Shown: one piece after another, positions 26,981 through 36,300 of the stretch
How positions within the stretch are numbered: position 1 is the stretch's first letter
Layout: each line of letters begins with the position of its first letter
NCBI RefSeq assembly: GCF_004768545.1
Contig: NZ_CP038637.1
Location: 70,510 to 134,509, forward strand
Source of the DNA: Cupriavidus oxalaticus
Lineage (GTDB): Bacteria > Pseudomonadota > Gammaproteobacteria > Burkholderiales > Burkholderiaceae
DNA length: 64,000 nt
Direction: 5' to 3'
Notes under the pieces: generated by a model
What the model was told of the DNA's origin: nothing
Seen by the model: the letters and a program-made list of their open reading frames with translations, nothing else
The model's database searches: none
Translations under genes and position numbers: made by a program

Positions 26981-27238
26981 TCATTCCTCGGACGTGTAAA
27001 ACGCCCGGCCGCACGCCGGGCACTGCCATATGGGGGATTTACCCGGCGGTTGCGAGGCGTCCTCGTCAGGATAGCCGCAGGTCGCACAGGTGCCAACCGT
27101 GGCGCGGATCCGCGCCTGGCGCTCCGGTGGCAGGCGCTGAAATTCGGCGCGATTCCGCCGCACCATCTCTCGGTATTCCTCGGTTGTCATATCCGGGAAC
27201 AGGGCTCGCCGGATTTCTTCTTCGTCGGCTGGTTCCAT
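26981..27238 (-). CDS. small zinc-ribbon protein
   Basis: The 85-aa protein has an acidic helical N-terminal half (EEEIRRALFPDMTTEEYREM) and a C-terminal zinc ribbon CATCGYP...CPACGRAFY with two CxxC knuckles. A strong AAAAAGGAGG ribosome site precedes the ATG, so it is very likely a real gene. It belongs to a run of small minus-strand genes (26.9-28.6 kb). Zinc ribbons of this kind bind nucleic acids or proteins; the target is unknown. Confidence 0.7.
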   Translation of the reverse strand: MEPADEEEIRRALFPDMTTEEYREMVRRNRAEFQRLPPERQARIRATVGTCATCGYPDEDASQPPGKSPIWQCPACGRAFYTSEE

Positions 27239-27363
27239 AGCGACCTCCTTTTTGAGGTTGTCCCGAGGGGGCGTTTTTCAATCTATCTACTGCTGCTTCA
27301 GGAAATCGCTCATGCGTGGCGGCCGGTACGGTTTCCCATACCCGACGAAGCATGCGGCATAGG

Positions 27364-27552
27364 CTACGGCGATGGCCACGAGCGGATAAACACGCGTGGC
27401 ATGAAACCTTCGTACACATAGTCGTATGGAACGAGCGTTGAGCGCACCGGCCAGCTGCCGTACGTCGAAAACCAAAACCACCAGCCAAACACCACCGCAG
27501 CTAGCCATAGGGTCGTAGCCCACCACAACAGCAGGAAGAATCGTCGCTTCAT
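27364..27552 (-). CDS. small membrane protein
   Basis: The 62-aa product is dominated by one aromatic-rich transmembrane segment (FFLLLWWATTLWLAAVVFGW, about 4-23), followed by FWFSTYGSWPVRSTLVPYDY. AAGGAGGGCG lies 7 nt before the ATG ending at 27552, which is why I prefer it over the in-frame ATG at 27585. No family is recognised. Confidence 0.55.
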   Translation of the reverse strand: MKRRFFLLLWWATTLWLAAVVFGWWFWFSTYGSWPVRSTLVPYDYVYEGFMPRVFIRSWPSP

Positions 27553-27615
27553 TGTTCGCGCCCTCCTTGGTGCTTGTTTGAGCACCCCAATGGAGCGTAG
27601 TCAGTTATCGCCATG

Positions 27616-27909
27616 TCAAATTTTGCTGGCCAGCGCCAAGAATTCCTCAAAGGTGTCCGGCCATATCAGGCCGTCTCGCTCCACGGCCTGGCGCAGAGTT
27701 GTGGTCCCTGCCGCGCCAAAACGGTTTGCCACGTCCTTGAAGCTCAACCCATCGGCCAACAGAACGAGCGTCTCGCCCCTCCGCTGGTACAGCGCATACG
27801 CATCCGCGGTCCGCTGCAGACGCCAGCCGCGTAATGCTGCAGCGATGAAGATAGGCCGGTCCAGAGGATGCGTTTCCAGCAGTTCAGGTTCATAACGCAT
27901 AGCGTCCAT
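27616..27909 (-). CDS. hypothetical small protein
   Basis: The 97-aa protein has an arrangement of short helices with a possible helix-turn-helix (LSFKDVANRFGAAGTTTLRQ) in its centre and ends in a helix DTFEEFLALASKI. It starts 15 bp after the stop of the upstream zinc-finger gene, so the two are probably co-transcribed. An alternative start is the ATG three codons later. A DNA-binding role is possible but unproven. Confidence 0.55.
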   Translation of the reverse strand: MDAMRYEPELLETHPLDRPIFIAAALRGWRLQRTADAYALYQRRGETLVLLADGLSFKDVANRFGAAGTTTLRQAVERDGLIWPDTFEEFLALASKI

Positions 27910-27923
27910 CCCATGGGAGCATT

Positions 27924-28220
27924 TCAGAGGTCGCCATCCGCGTCCTGCCGTCCCATCATTTGCGGGGGCCATTCCCATATGCCGCCGATGACAGCAACCC
28001 GCGGAATGTCGCCACGAACAATGACCTGGCGCATTGCCTGCAATAAATCGGGCGGAACTCCGTCGCTTGTCGCGCGCTTAAACGCCGTCTTGCCAATGCT
28101 ATAGCGTCCGCCGCAGGCCGGGCAGTCGTACATGTAGCCATCCGAGGCCTGCCGCAAGGCCCAGCGCGACGCCGGCATATGGCACAGCGCGCAATCGACG
28201 GATTCGGTGATTCTCTCCAC
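27924..28220 (-). CDS. small zinc-finger protein
   Basis: The 98-aa protein starts with GTG and contains two CxxC knuckles (CALC near residue 10 and CPACGG near residue 33), followed by a helix KTAFKRATSDGVPPDLLQAM. The zinc site is laid out like that of the 85-aa protein at 26981, though with a different spacing. GAGGGG lies before the GTG. It leads a two-gene unit with the 97-aa gene. Function unknown. Confidence 0.55.
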   Translation of the reverse strand: MERITESVDCALCHMPASRWALRQASDGYMYDCPACGGRYSIGKTAFKRATSDGVPPDLLQAMRQVIVRGDIPRVAVIGGIWEWPPQMMGRQDADGDL

Positions 28221-28298
28221 GTCGCCCCTCTCGCCTTGGTCCTAGACTGCTGGAGCTGGTTGGCTTCTTGACGCGCTGGCCAACCAGCGCACCCAGGC

Positions 28299-28562
28299 TC
28301 AGCCTTCCAGTGCTCTGGCGATGCTCTGAAGGCTTTCCGCAATCTCTTGCAGCGCGGCCCCTTGGACCTTCCCGGTGGTGCTCGCACTCAAATCCGCCGC
28401 CGCGGTCTGCATGAACGCTGCAACCAGGGAGGGATTCTTTTCGGCATAGCCGACACCGAACACTTCATCGATCTCCCGCTTCGCTGCGCGAAGATAGGAC
28501 CCAGCCGTGGACTTGGCATCTTCCATCAGGTCGGTGAAACTGGCTTCAACGTAGTGGCTCAC
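28299..28562 (-). CDS. hypothetical small helical protein
   Basis: The 87-aa product begins with GTG after an AAGGAGGGTACC ribosome site and is helical throughout, with a stretch TDLMEDAKSTAGSYLRAAKR and a C-terminal helix AALQEIAESLQSIARALEG. No motif or family is recognised. It is upstream of, and co-oriented with, the two zinc-finger-type small genes. Confidence 0.5.
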   Translation of the reverse strand: MSHYVEASFTDLMEDAKSTAGSYLRAAKREIDEVFGVGYAEKNPSLVAAFMQTAAADLSASTTGKVQGAALQEIAESLQSIARALEG

Positions 28563-28694
28563 GGTACCCTCCTTGAGAAGGCTACTAGTGTGCCATCAAT
28601 TCCCTTCGTACCCGGTACCCCGAACGGGGACAACTCAGTCAGCCGGGCACAGGTTGCGCTAGTCGAGATCCGGCGCAGCCGCGCCCCCAGCTTT

Positions 28695-29321
28695 CTATGC
28701 CATGTCTCGCTTGAACGCCCCATGGCCGTGCACACCCGGGCGCTTGATCTTGAGCCAGTTGTCCGAGGGGCCCGCGGTATAACAGCTGCCGGCGCGCTTG
28801 GCGACCACCCCTTCGAGTTTCAGGGCAAGAACTTGCTGGTAAAGCCAGACGCCGTCATCGACTGCCGAAACGTAGAGCAGACCACTGTCGGTGCCAAGAA
28901 GGGCATGCAGCTTTGCCTTGCGCCTCTCGATGGGCCAGCCCCGGATGTCCTTGCCGTTGAGAATCAATAGGTCAAAAGCGCCCAGCGTAACGTGGGGAGC
29001 GCCTCGATACCAGCGCCTGCGCCTCGCCCTCTCATGCAGCGCCTCAAAGTTCGACCGTCCGATGTCATCGAGCACCACCGCCTCACAGTCCAGTGCGCAC
29101 CCCGCTGGCAATTGCTTCAGTACCTCCACCACTTCTGGAAACCAAGCTGTAGCGATGGCGCCCGCGCGCGTGCGCAACGCTGGCTGATTCCCCGTGCCTG
29201 CCAGTATTCGGTATCCATCTAACTTCAGCTCGAAGTGCCAATCCCCAGTTCGCGGCAATTGAAGACTCCGCTTTGCCAGCATGAGGGGTATGGCGGCAAG
29301 GTCCACGCTCACGGCTCCCAT
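28695..29321 (-). CDS. minimal ATP-dependent DNA ligase (adenylation domain only)
   Basis: The 208-aa protein shows the nucleotidyltransferase motifs of ATP-dependent DNA ligases: motif I K33-L-D-G in FELKLDGYR (Lys33 takes AMP), motif III AFDLLI (115-120), motif IV EGVVAKR (170-176) and motif V WLKIKR (189-194). It resembles the ligase part of LigD but ends shortly after motif V, so the usual C-terminal OB-fold is absent. It could seal nicks with a partner, act on simple nicks alone or be a truncated enzyme. It lies next to the origin array and is transcribed away from it. Confidence 0.85.
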   Translation of the reverse strand: MGAVSVDLAAIPLMLAKRSLQLPRTGDWHFELKLDGYRILAGTGNQPALRTRAGAIATAWFPEVVEVLKQLPAGCALDCEAVVLDDIGRSNFEALHERARRRRWYRGAPHVTLGAFDLLILNGKDIRGWPIERRKAKLHALLGTDSGLLYVSAVDDGVWLYQQVLALKLEGVVAKRAGSCYTAGPSDNWLKIKRPGVHGHGAFKRDMA

Positions 29322-29424
29322 GACACCAGCCTTTGACGAGTTATCGCCCCATGAACATTCTTCATGTTAGTTTCCCATGATGGCGCCCGCCCCGCACTGT
29401 GCTGGGGGAGGACCTGCCGGGAAA

Positions 29425-29806
29425 GCGCGACCAAATCACCCCGCACAATTTAATGCCAGCACCCGAGGTGATTTGGTCGCGCGTCTAAAGCTTCACATGA
29501 GGTGGATTGGTCGCGCCCGCTCCAGACGTAGACTATGAATCACTTTTTTTGGGGAGGGTGATTTGGTCGCGCCCCCCTGGCGAGGTGATTTGGTCGCGCG
29601 TTTGTACACTAGGGGGTGAAATGGTCGCGCTACCAGAAAGAGGTGAAATGGTCGCGGTATTATGCTCTGGATAAGCCTGTGGATAATCAAAGTTATCCTA
29701 GGTGAAATGGTCGCGCTATTTGAGGTGAAATGGTCGCGAGCCCTTGGGTGAAATGGTCGCGCTGTGTGGGTGAAGTGGTCGCGCATGCGGGGTGAAATGG
29801 TCGCGC
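29425..29806 (+). repeat. oriV: iteron array with DnaA box, probable replication origin of repA
   Basis: Eleven direct copies of a 16-bp iteron start at 29467, 29501, 29557, 29584, 29615, 29642, 29701, 29724, 29747, 29769 and 29791, and one inverted copy lies at 29425-29440. Two subtypes exist: GGTGATTTGGTCGCGC (left part) and GGTGAAATGGTCGCGC (right part). A DnaA-box-like TGTGGATAA is at 29678-29686, inside the 59-bp gap between the sixth and seventh copies, with a further GTTATCC nearby. The last five copies are 22-23 bp apart, two helical turns. This is the standard layout of an iteron origin; the cognate initiator is presumably RepA at 17.6 kb. Confidence 0.85.
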
Positions 29807-29928
29807 CACATCCCCGCAAAGCCAAGCTGGAGGCGGCTTGGCACGTATACCCTGTAGTACCTGTATTTTGCCTTTATGGTTTACCTATATATCCCGGTAG
29901 CTAACCTGCCCATCGCTGTGGAAATCCT

Positions 29929-30036
29929 GTCGGGCGAAGACTTGCCCGACCAACCTATGGACAGCCCGCTTCGCGGGTTCCCGCCTAACCGCTTCGCGGT
30001 TCCCCGTGGAGAAGCACAGGACAACCCTCCGGGTTG
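29929..30036. repeat. four consecutive stem-loops beside the origin
   Basis: Within 108 bp lie GTCGGGC/GCCCGAC (29929-29935 and 29944-29950), CCCGC-TTC-GCGGG (29965-29977), AACCGC-TTC-GCGGTT (29987-30001) and CAACCC-TCC-GGGTTG (30022-30036). Three have identical 3-nt loop size. Such clusters next to origins can be single-strand initiation sites or regulatory RNA structures. A 74-codon frame across the region looks like a by-product of the repeats. Confidence 0.55.
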
Positions 30037-30245
30037 CCCTGCCCTTCCCCACAGGTCGGCGGCTGCCCACAGGTTCCCCGGGCGCGATCATCAAGGTTGA
30101 TATATGGCTCTAAATGACCACTGCGGTTTGCACGAAGGAGCGTGCAGCATCCAGAAGGGCCTAGGCGAGCTGAGAAATTCGGCTTGCGAGGTGCGCTGTG
30201 AGACCTTTATAGTTTCGATGTGGAGGAAAAATTGGGAGAGTCGTG

Positions 30246-30503
30246 ATGCTAGATTCGTTGAACCTTAACCTGGCGCGTGCACAAGGCCGGCGCGCAGATG
30301 ATTGGGCAGCGTATGCGCGCGAACTCGAAGCGCAGCTCCGAGAGGCTGAGGCGAACTTGCGGGGAGTCCGTGCGGTGCGGGACGCAGCGCTGGCCGAACT
30401 CAGCAAGGTAGACCCGAAGAACTACATGCTTGTCCAGGCAAATCGACAGGCTATCGGTCAAGCGGCCTACGATGACGAAATGCGTCGACGTAGAGCCTCG
30501 TAG
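30246..30503 (+). CDS. small helical protein
   Basis: The 85-aa protein is a nearly continuous helix (ARAQGRRADDWAAYARELEA and onward QLREAEANLRGVRAVRDAAL), likely a coiled coil. GGAGGAAAAATTGGGAG lies upstream of ATG 30246, and a bidirectional terminator follows 20 bp after the stop. It is convergent with traY. No family is recognised. Confidence 0.55.
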   Translation: MLDSLNLNLARAQGRRADDWAAYARELEAQLREAEANLRGVRAVRDAALAELSKVDPKNYMLVQANRQAIGQAAYDDEMRRRRAS

Positions 30504-30523
30504 TAGCGCCCACTAACAAAGGG

Positions 30524-30550
30524 AAAAGCCCGCTGATTTGCGGGCTTTTT
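30524..30550. terminator. bidirectional rho-independent terminator
   Basis: AAAAGCCCGC and GCGGGCTTTT form a perfect 10-bp stem with loop TGATTT, flanked by A and T runs on both sides. It separates the convergent 85-aa gene and the end of the tra operon. Confidence 0.9.
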
Positions 30551-30570
30551 GGTTTTTGGCGGCGGAAGCC

Positions 30571-32799
30571 TCATTCCACAAAGCCTTTCGGCTTTGTGGC
30601 GACAGGAGGCTTCTTTTGACTCTTCGGATCGTCCCCCAGATTCTTCGCTCCGTTGAAGGCTGATTGCTGTACTGCCCCCTTGCCAGTTGCGATGCCGCCC
30701 AGGAATACCTGCTTCGCGCGATCTTCGGTATCGCGGCCCAGTTGCCCGGACATATGCCCACCAATCCACGCGAAGACCTGATCGGGCACAACGTGGATCA
30801 GGTTGAAGCAGCCGTGAATCAGTGTCAGACAGAGGGAAATGTAGATCGCGATAAAGCCAATGATGCTCACGAGGCCTGTGATGCTGTCGAACTGAGCGTT
30901 TGCCATGGCAACACCAAACATCGTGTTTAGCAGTGTTCCAAGCACGATAACGCCCGCACCGCCGAGGGCGAATCCGATCATCATCAACGCAGGTCGAAAG
31001 AGAACATTCAAGAGGAAGATATAGCCATGCGTTGACCGCTGGCCCACACCTTCACCATCTCCGTCAAGGTGCGTAATACCCCAGAGCGGCGACGCGATCA
31101 ACGCTTCCCCGACCACTGCATACCAAGACGTAACCCCTCCAAACCAGACGATGAATGGCACCATCGGAATATAGATCGACAACATGGCGCCAAAGAAGAA
31201 GAGCGAGACAAGGGCTATGATGATGAACGGCCCAAGGGCCTCCAGGACACCCATCGCAGCCTTCTTGACCGCGCCTGCATATCCAAACGTGACGACATCC
31301 AGTACGCCCGTCAAAGCCTTCCCAACTGGAGAGTCGGAGGCTGCCATGCCGCCCTTGACGGCTGTGTACATTCCCAGTGCGCTCCATCCCCCGATCAGGA
31401 TGTAGTCGCCAAGGTTCTTCATCCCGATCATCGGGTTCGTGGTCCCGCCCCCGCCGTTGTTCCCGTTCAGATTGATGGCGGCCTTGACCCACTCTTGCCC
31501 ACTGAAGATGCTGGCGACAAAGCCTTTTGCATCCGTGGATTCCGTCTTCAATGCGGCGACAGCATTCGCAGTGCTGGATGCGTTCGACCCGTCCATCGCA
31601 CGCTGCTGCTGGTATGCGCTCAAAACCTTGCGGTATAGCTGGGGGTATGCCAAGTTATTCGGGTCGGTGCCGGCCACGCCCGAGGCTGTGGCGTTTGCCA
31701 GTGCCGTGGCTTGTGCGTTGGCCTGCGCGAACGTCTGATACCACGCCCCGGTCATAATCCAGCCGTCGCGCTTGAGATTCTGCTCAATCTTGCTGGTGAG
31801 GGAATCGATAGATCCACGGGATCCGGCGATGGCCTGGCGAATCGTGTTCTCATACGCTTGTGCTGACGAGGCCAGTGCCGCGCTTACGTCGGGCGGAGAG
31901 CTACCACTGTTCACAGCATTCACGTACTGCTGGGCGAGTCCGCTGAGGGTGGATTGCATGGCAGCCAGTCCCGCCTCGTGCGCCGTCTGCATAGGGCTAA
32001 ATAGTGTCGAGGTATCGAGCCCATAGCCCGCGATACTCTCTGCCCCGGCTGTCATGGATACGGGCTGCGGAAGCTCAAGCTTAGCTCCACCGCAAGACTG
32101 ACCTCGCCCATTCACGATGTTGATGCTCTTGCTGGAGAGAGAGGGCGAGAATCGTTCCGCCGCATCGGCGCTTACTCCACCCTCTGCTGGCATCTGCGCT
32201 ATAGCGGTGTTCACTGACTCGCCGCAGAGGTTCGCTTCGAATAGAGACTGGGCCAGGGTATTGACAGCTGGAGCGGCTGGCGTCGCGACCATGGAACCGC
32301 CCGACTTGAGCACGGCGATGGTCGCGTCCTGAGTGAGGTTGGCAACGCCGACACCCATCATCGTGCCCCAGAGCATGACAACCTGCGCGCCGCAGTAGCC
32401 GCCGAAGATGGGGACCAGAGAGCAGAAGCCAATCACCATGCGGATCATGAACCACGGTGACGACTTCTTCTGCCCAAGAAATTCACCATCCTGGCCGGTG
32501 GCGATCATGCTGGATGCGAAATGGTAGATCGCCCAGATCACGCCCACCGCAAGGATGCAGGAAGTGATGACAAGGAAGATGCTCGCCAGCATACCGCCAC
32601 CCGCTCCGCCAGAAGCTGAGAGCGGGTTTCGGACAATGCTGCCGAACACCAGCTCGAGGAGCGCCATGGACTTGTCGCCGGATCGATTGGCCGCATTCTG
32701 GATCTCCCCTACCGACGTCTGCGCAAACGACGCCGAACTGGCCAGAGCAACAGCGAGAGTGCAGGCTGAGCGGATCAGTGCACGCGGGAAAAGGCTCAT
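30571..32799 (-). CDS. traY: conjugal transfer protein TraY (DotA-like)
   Basis: The 742-aa polytopic inner-membrane protein has a signal-like N-terminus (ALIRSACTLAVALASSASFA), membrane segments near 65-85 and 110-140, a long periplasmic domain rich in Ala, Ser and Gln (about 180-420) and a C-terminal cluster of spans (for example LEALGPFIIIALVSLFFFGA). This is the DotA/TraY layout. DotA is needed for substrate transfer in type IVB systems. I chose the ATG ending at 32799 because the signal peptide begins there. It is the last gene of the minus-strand tra operon and ends next to a bidirectional terminator. Confidence 0.9.
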   Translation of the reverse strand: MSLFPRALIRSACTLAVALASSASFAQTSVGEIQNAANRSGDKSMALLELVFGSIVRNPLSASGGAGGGMLASIFLVITSCILAVGVIWAIYHFASSMIATGQDGEFLGQKKSSPWFMIRMVIGFCSLVPIFGGYCGAQVVMLWGTMMGVGVANLTQDATIAVLKSGGSMVATPAAPAVNTLAQSLFEANLCGESVNTAIAQMPAEGGVSADAAERFSPSLSSKSINIVNGRGQSCGGAKLELPQPVSMTAGAESIAGYGLDTSTLFSPMQTAHEAGLAAMQSTLSGLAQQYVNAVNSGSSPPDVSAALASSAQAYENTIRQAIAGSRGSIDSLTSKIEQNLKRDGWIMTGAWYQTFAQANAQATALANATASGVAGTDPNNLAYPQLYRKVLSAYQQQRAMDGSNASSTANAVAALKTESTDAKGFVASIFSGQEWVKAAINLNGNNGGGGTTNPMIGMKNLGDYILIGGWSALGMYTAVKGGMAASDSPVGKALTGVLDVVTFGYAGAVKKAAMGVLEALGPFIIIALVSLFFFGAMLSIYIPMVPFIVWFGGVTSWYAVVGEALIASPLWGITHLDGDGEGVGQRSTHGYIFLLNVLFRPALMMIGFALGGAGVIVLGTLLNTMFGVAMANAQFDSITGLVSIIGFIAIYISLCLTLIHGCFNLIHVVPDQVFAWIGGHMSGQLGRDTEDRAKQVFLGGIATGKGAVQQSAFNGAKNLGDDPKSQKKPPVATKPKGFVE

Positions 32800-32845
32800 T
32801 GTCTTGCCTCGTTCTGTATGAATGCATGGATACATAAACATACGC

Positions 32846-33343
32846 CTAGTCAAACAACTGTGGATCGAAGATCTTCCGCAAGGAGCCATCGGTGCGCAGA
32901 AAGTCGCGAACACCGCCGAGCGGCTCATCGGGAGAGGTCTGGCCCCTACCGATCTGCCAAGCTCTGTGGGCGTATCGCGTCGCCAGGATTGCGCAGAGCA
33001 TCGTGAAAAGCAGGCCGGTCAGGGCCCCGAACAGATTCCCGGGCACCAGACTGGCAAGCGCATACACCAGCGCCAGGAAGCCGAACGCGAGTGCGATGCG
33101 CTTGTTTATCAGACAGGTACGTTGGATCTGTTCCAGAGGCACTGCATCCGCGGGGCGCGCTGCCATGGCCTCCCGGAAGGTTCGAATCCGAGGATTTCGA
33201 CGCTGATGTGCAAGGTCGTCCTGCAGATCCTGAATCGTTTGCCAGCCGCTGCTGACCGTCCGCTTCATCGACGTCAGCGGTGAAAAAGGGTTCATGACCC
33301 GTCCAACTGTGCGCAGGACGCCCCGCTTCTTTCCTTCGCTCAT
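32846..33343 (-). CDS. traX: conjugal transfer protein TraX-like (IcmV-like position)
   Basis: The 165-aa protein has a basic N-terminal half and two adjacent membrane segments (IALAFGFLALVYALASLVPG and LFGALTGLLFTMLCAILATR, about 84-125), then a soluble tail ending RKIFDPQLFD. In IncI plasmids and Legionella a small double-span protein (TraX/IcmV) is encoded just before traY/dotA, and this gene sits in that place. The start overlaps the traU stop by 4 bp (ATGA). The name is given from position and topology, not from a clear motif. Confidence 0.65.
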   Translation of the reverse strand: MSEGKKRGVLRTVGRVMNPFSPLTSMKRTVSSGWQTIQDLQDDLAHQRRNPRIRTFREAMAARPADAVPLEQIQRTCLINKRIALAFGFLALVYALASLVPGNLFGALTGLLFTMLCAILATRYAHRAWQIGRGQTSPDEPLGGVRDFLRTDGSLRKIFDPQLFD

Positions 33344-36300
33344 GCTGCCATCCTTTCCGCTTGAATATCTGCCTGGTACTTCGCCATCAATTCGTTGGCG
33401 ACGATGTCGATGACGCCATCCGATTCGCTTTCGCTCAACTCCTTCTGCCGCTGCTCCATATACGCTTCGGCAGTACCTGCTGGGAACTCCTTGGCGAGGA
33501 TCTTCCGGGCCGTGGCGGGCATCATGTGCCGATACAGCCGTCGACGCAGCCCAGCATCCTTCGGTGTTGTGGAAAAGGCCCACAACTCAATCGCCCCCGG
33601 CGCGTTGTGCAACACCTGGGTGACAACGCCTGACTTGACCTGGTGCCAAACTAAGAATTTACCGGGGCCGTGCACATCCCGCTTCAAGCGCTCGATAGCT
33701 GAATCAGAAAGGCCGAACAATTCTTGCGCAGCTCTCTGCGTTTCGCTGGTACCGGCATTCATGATGTAGACGGAGAATGCGGATTCCGTGATGGACTCAC
33801 CATCGGTGTTGAAGTCGTTCATGAACTGGGATGCGAGCGACACGCGGATTCCCCACTTTCGACCCTCACGCCGATCCAGCGACAGCAACTTGCGGAAAGC
33901 CTTCTTGCCGCCAGTGCGATGCAACTCATCGACACAAAGCCCCTTCATCTGATCGCGGATCTCTTCGATGCGCTCCTGGTGATAGCGCTGATAGAGCGCC
34001 GGGCACAGCTTGAGAATCTCCTCTGAGAGGTAATACTGACGAGCCGCAATCTGCCGTGCGAATACGAACATGATGCCGGCGCGACGCTCGCCGTCCTCGC
34101 CGCCGCCGCGCGCCACTTCGTCCAGGTCCAGCGCCACAACACGCGAGTTCTCGTTGATCTCGAAGCGGCTGTGACTCGAAATGATGCGGAAGTCTCGCAG
34201 TGCAGTCGTCAGGACCTGCGCCATCTTGTCGATCAGCGTCAGCCCGGAAGCCGTGCGAGCCTGCGAATCTTCGCTAGGTGAGAAGATGGAACGAATTGGG
34301 GCGCTGCGCACAACGTCAATGAGGTCCGACAGAACTGGCACCGCAAATCGCTGCGCCAACCTGGCCTCACGCGGCTTGCCAGCGGCCATCAGCGCATCGG
34401 TGACTTCCCACCAGGTCGTCATGTCGTCTGATGCGAACTGGATGTCAGCAAGCGCCAGATCGACGGCCTCGTCTGTCATGGCGTCGTAGCGCTTCATGGA
34501 TCCCGGCGAGGCATACAGTTTGTAAGCCTCATCGATCATCATCGCCGCCAGTTCCGGGGCGCTTTCAGGTGGATCCGTATGACCTGCCGGCGTCGCAAGC
34601 ATGCTGATCAGCGCAATCTGAAACTCGCGCTCGAACTGGGTTGGATAGCGGCAACCGAGTTGGGTATCAAAAGGATTGATCGCGAATTCATCGGTATTGC
34701 GCAGACGCACGTAGATCGCCTCGTGCTTGCGGTCTTCAGGGAGTGCGCTTTGCAGAAGGTCGATGAGGCCCGCCGAACTCGGTCCCACGTCGATGATCGT
34801 GATCAGCGGGATGCGCTTCAGGCCCGGCGAGAGGATCGATCCTAGGTTGAGGGTGTTCAGCCAAACCGACTTCCCGGAGCCCATGATGGCCCAAATGAGA
34901 TCGATCCAGGCGGTCTGCTTTGACGACGTCGGCTGGTAGGGGTAGAGCTTGCCATCCAGCGACCGGAGGGGAATCGAGCCACCTTCGAACCAAGGCGATG
35001 CGGGTCGCTGCCAAGGAAGCATTCGAACCACGTCGCTCAGAAGTGCAACCATCCGGGGCGCGATATTCTTCTCGCTGAACCCCGGCAGCGTTGATACCAG
35101 GCCCTGGATCGGATCTCCAGCGTCGGTGGTCACTTGTGTAATACCCCACCCCTCCAGCGCCTTCGCGATGGTCGATACCTGACGCTGGCAGTCGGCCTTA
35201 CTGTTTGCCCATGTGGACGCGCAAATCTTCACGGTGACGGCATGCTCACCGTCTTCAATTGCCTCCTGCAGGGCATCGAACGAGCGCTTGATTGCCGCAT
35301 TGGTCGAACTCAGGAAGGCCGTGATATCCACGATGGTCTTCTTCATGGCCATGGAGTCAATACCGCCAGGTTCAATGGTCCACTTCACGCGCCATGGGAG
35401 TTGATCGCCCATGCGGCGGAATAGCGTCATGAAGTCGCGCGGATCTTGAGGGCCCAGCTCCATAAAGCAATAGCCATGGTACTGGCCGTTGATGACGACA
35501 AACTCGCCATCGGTTTCGACTTTAGACTTGCACAGCTGCTGAGATAACTTCGGCAGCAACAGATTGGACGCATCATCCTTGCGCGACGAGGCCCGCGGCG
35601 TGTAGCGGTCACCTGGCAACGCTGCCTTCCAATCCAAACCAGTATTCCACCGATCAAAGGATCGGCGGATCTCGCGCAGCGCATGGTGAGTAGAGAGACG
35701 ACCAACGTGCATCTTTGCCGAGCGGAGGTCCTCCTCGATGGCCTCGATGAGAGTCTCGTGCGTGTGGAGCAGCCCTTTGATCAATGCAGTTGGGGACTGC
35801 GCAAACTTCGCTGCGGGGACAGCGTGCTCCTTAATCCGCTGGCGGTGGTCAGCCATTTCACGCTTGAGTTCGTCCGATGACATGGACGACAGATGCGTAT
35901 AGACGAGCAGCAGGCAGGATTCGTGCTGGCACAGAGCAGCAACGCGCGCGCATCGGTCGTCCAGCACATCACACAGACCGTCCAATCCTAGCCGCCTCGC
36001 CGTGGCATATGCAGGCTCCATCATCCCGTCGACATGGGCCCGCATAAGTGCGGGATCCCGCTCAAAGGAAATTTCGATGCTGTGACCTGGTCGCTGAAAG
36101 TAGGACGCTAGTGCGTCGTGAACCTTTTGGGTGATGGACTGGAACTCCGCCTCGCCGACCACGTCCATCGAGCCCGTCAGCTCGAATGCGGTAAGCATGG
36201 AGCATTCGCGCGTGAGAAGAATGTATGGCTTGACCCCTTCCGGGTTCTTCGCGCGCGCCGCAATAGTGCGTGGATCGTCTTCGTCCAGCCCGATGGCGGA

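Noticed and set aside
29876..30100. 74-codon open frame over the stem-loop cluster
   Set aside because: Its composition follows from the hairpin sequences and it has no ribosome site or family.
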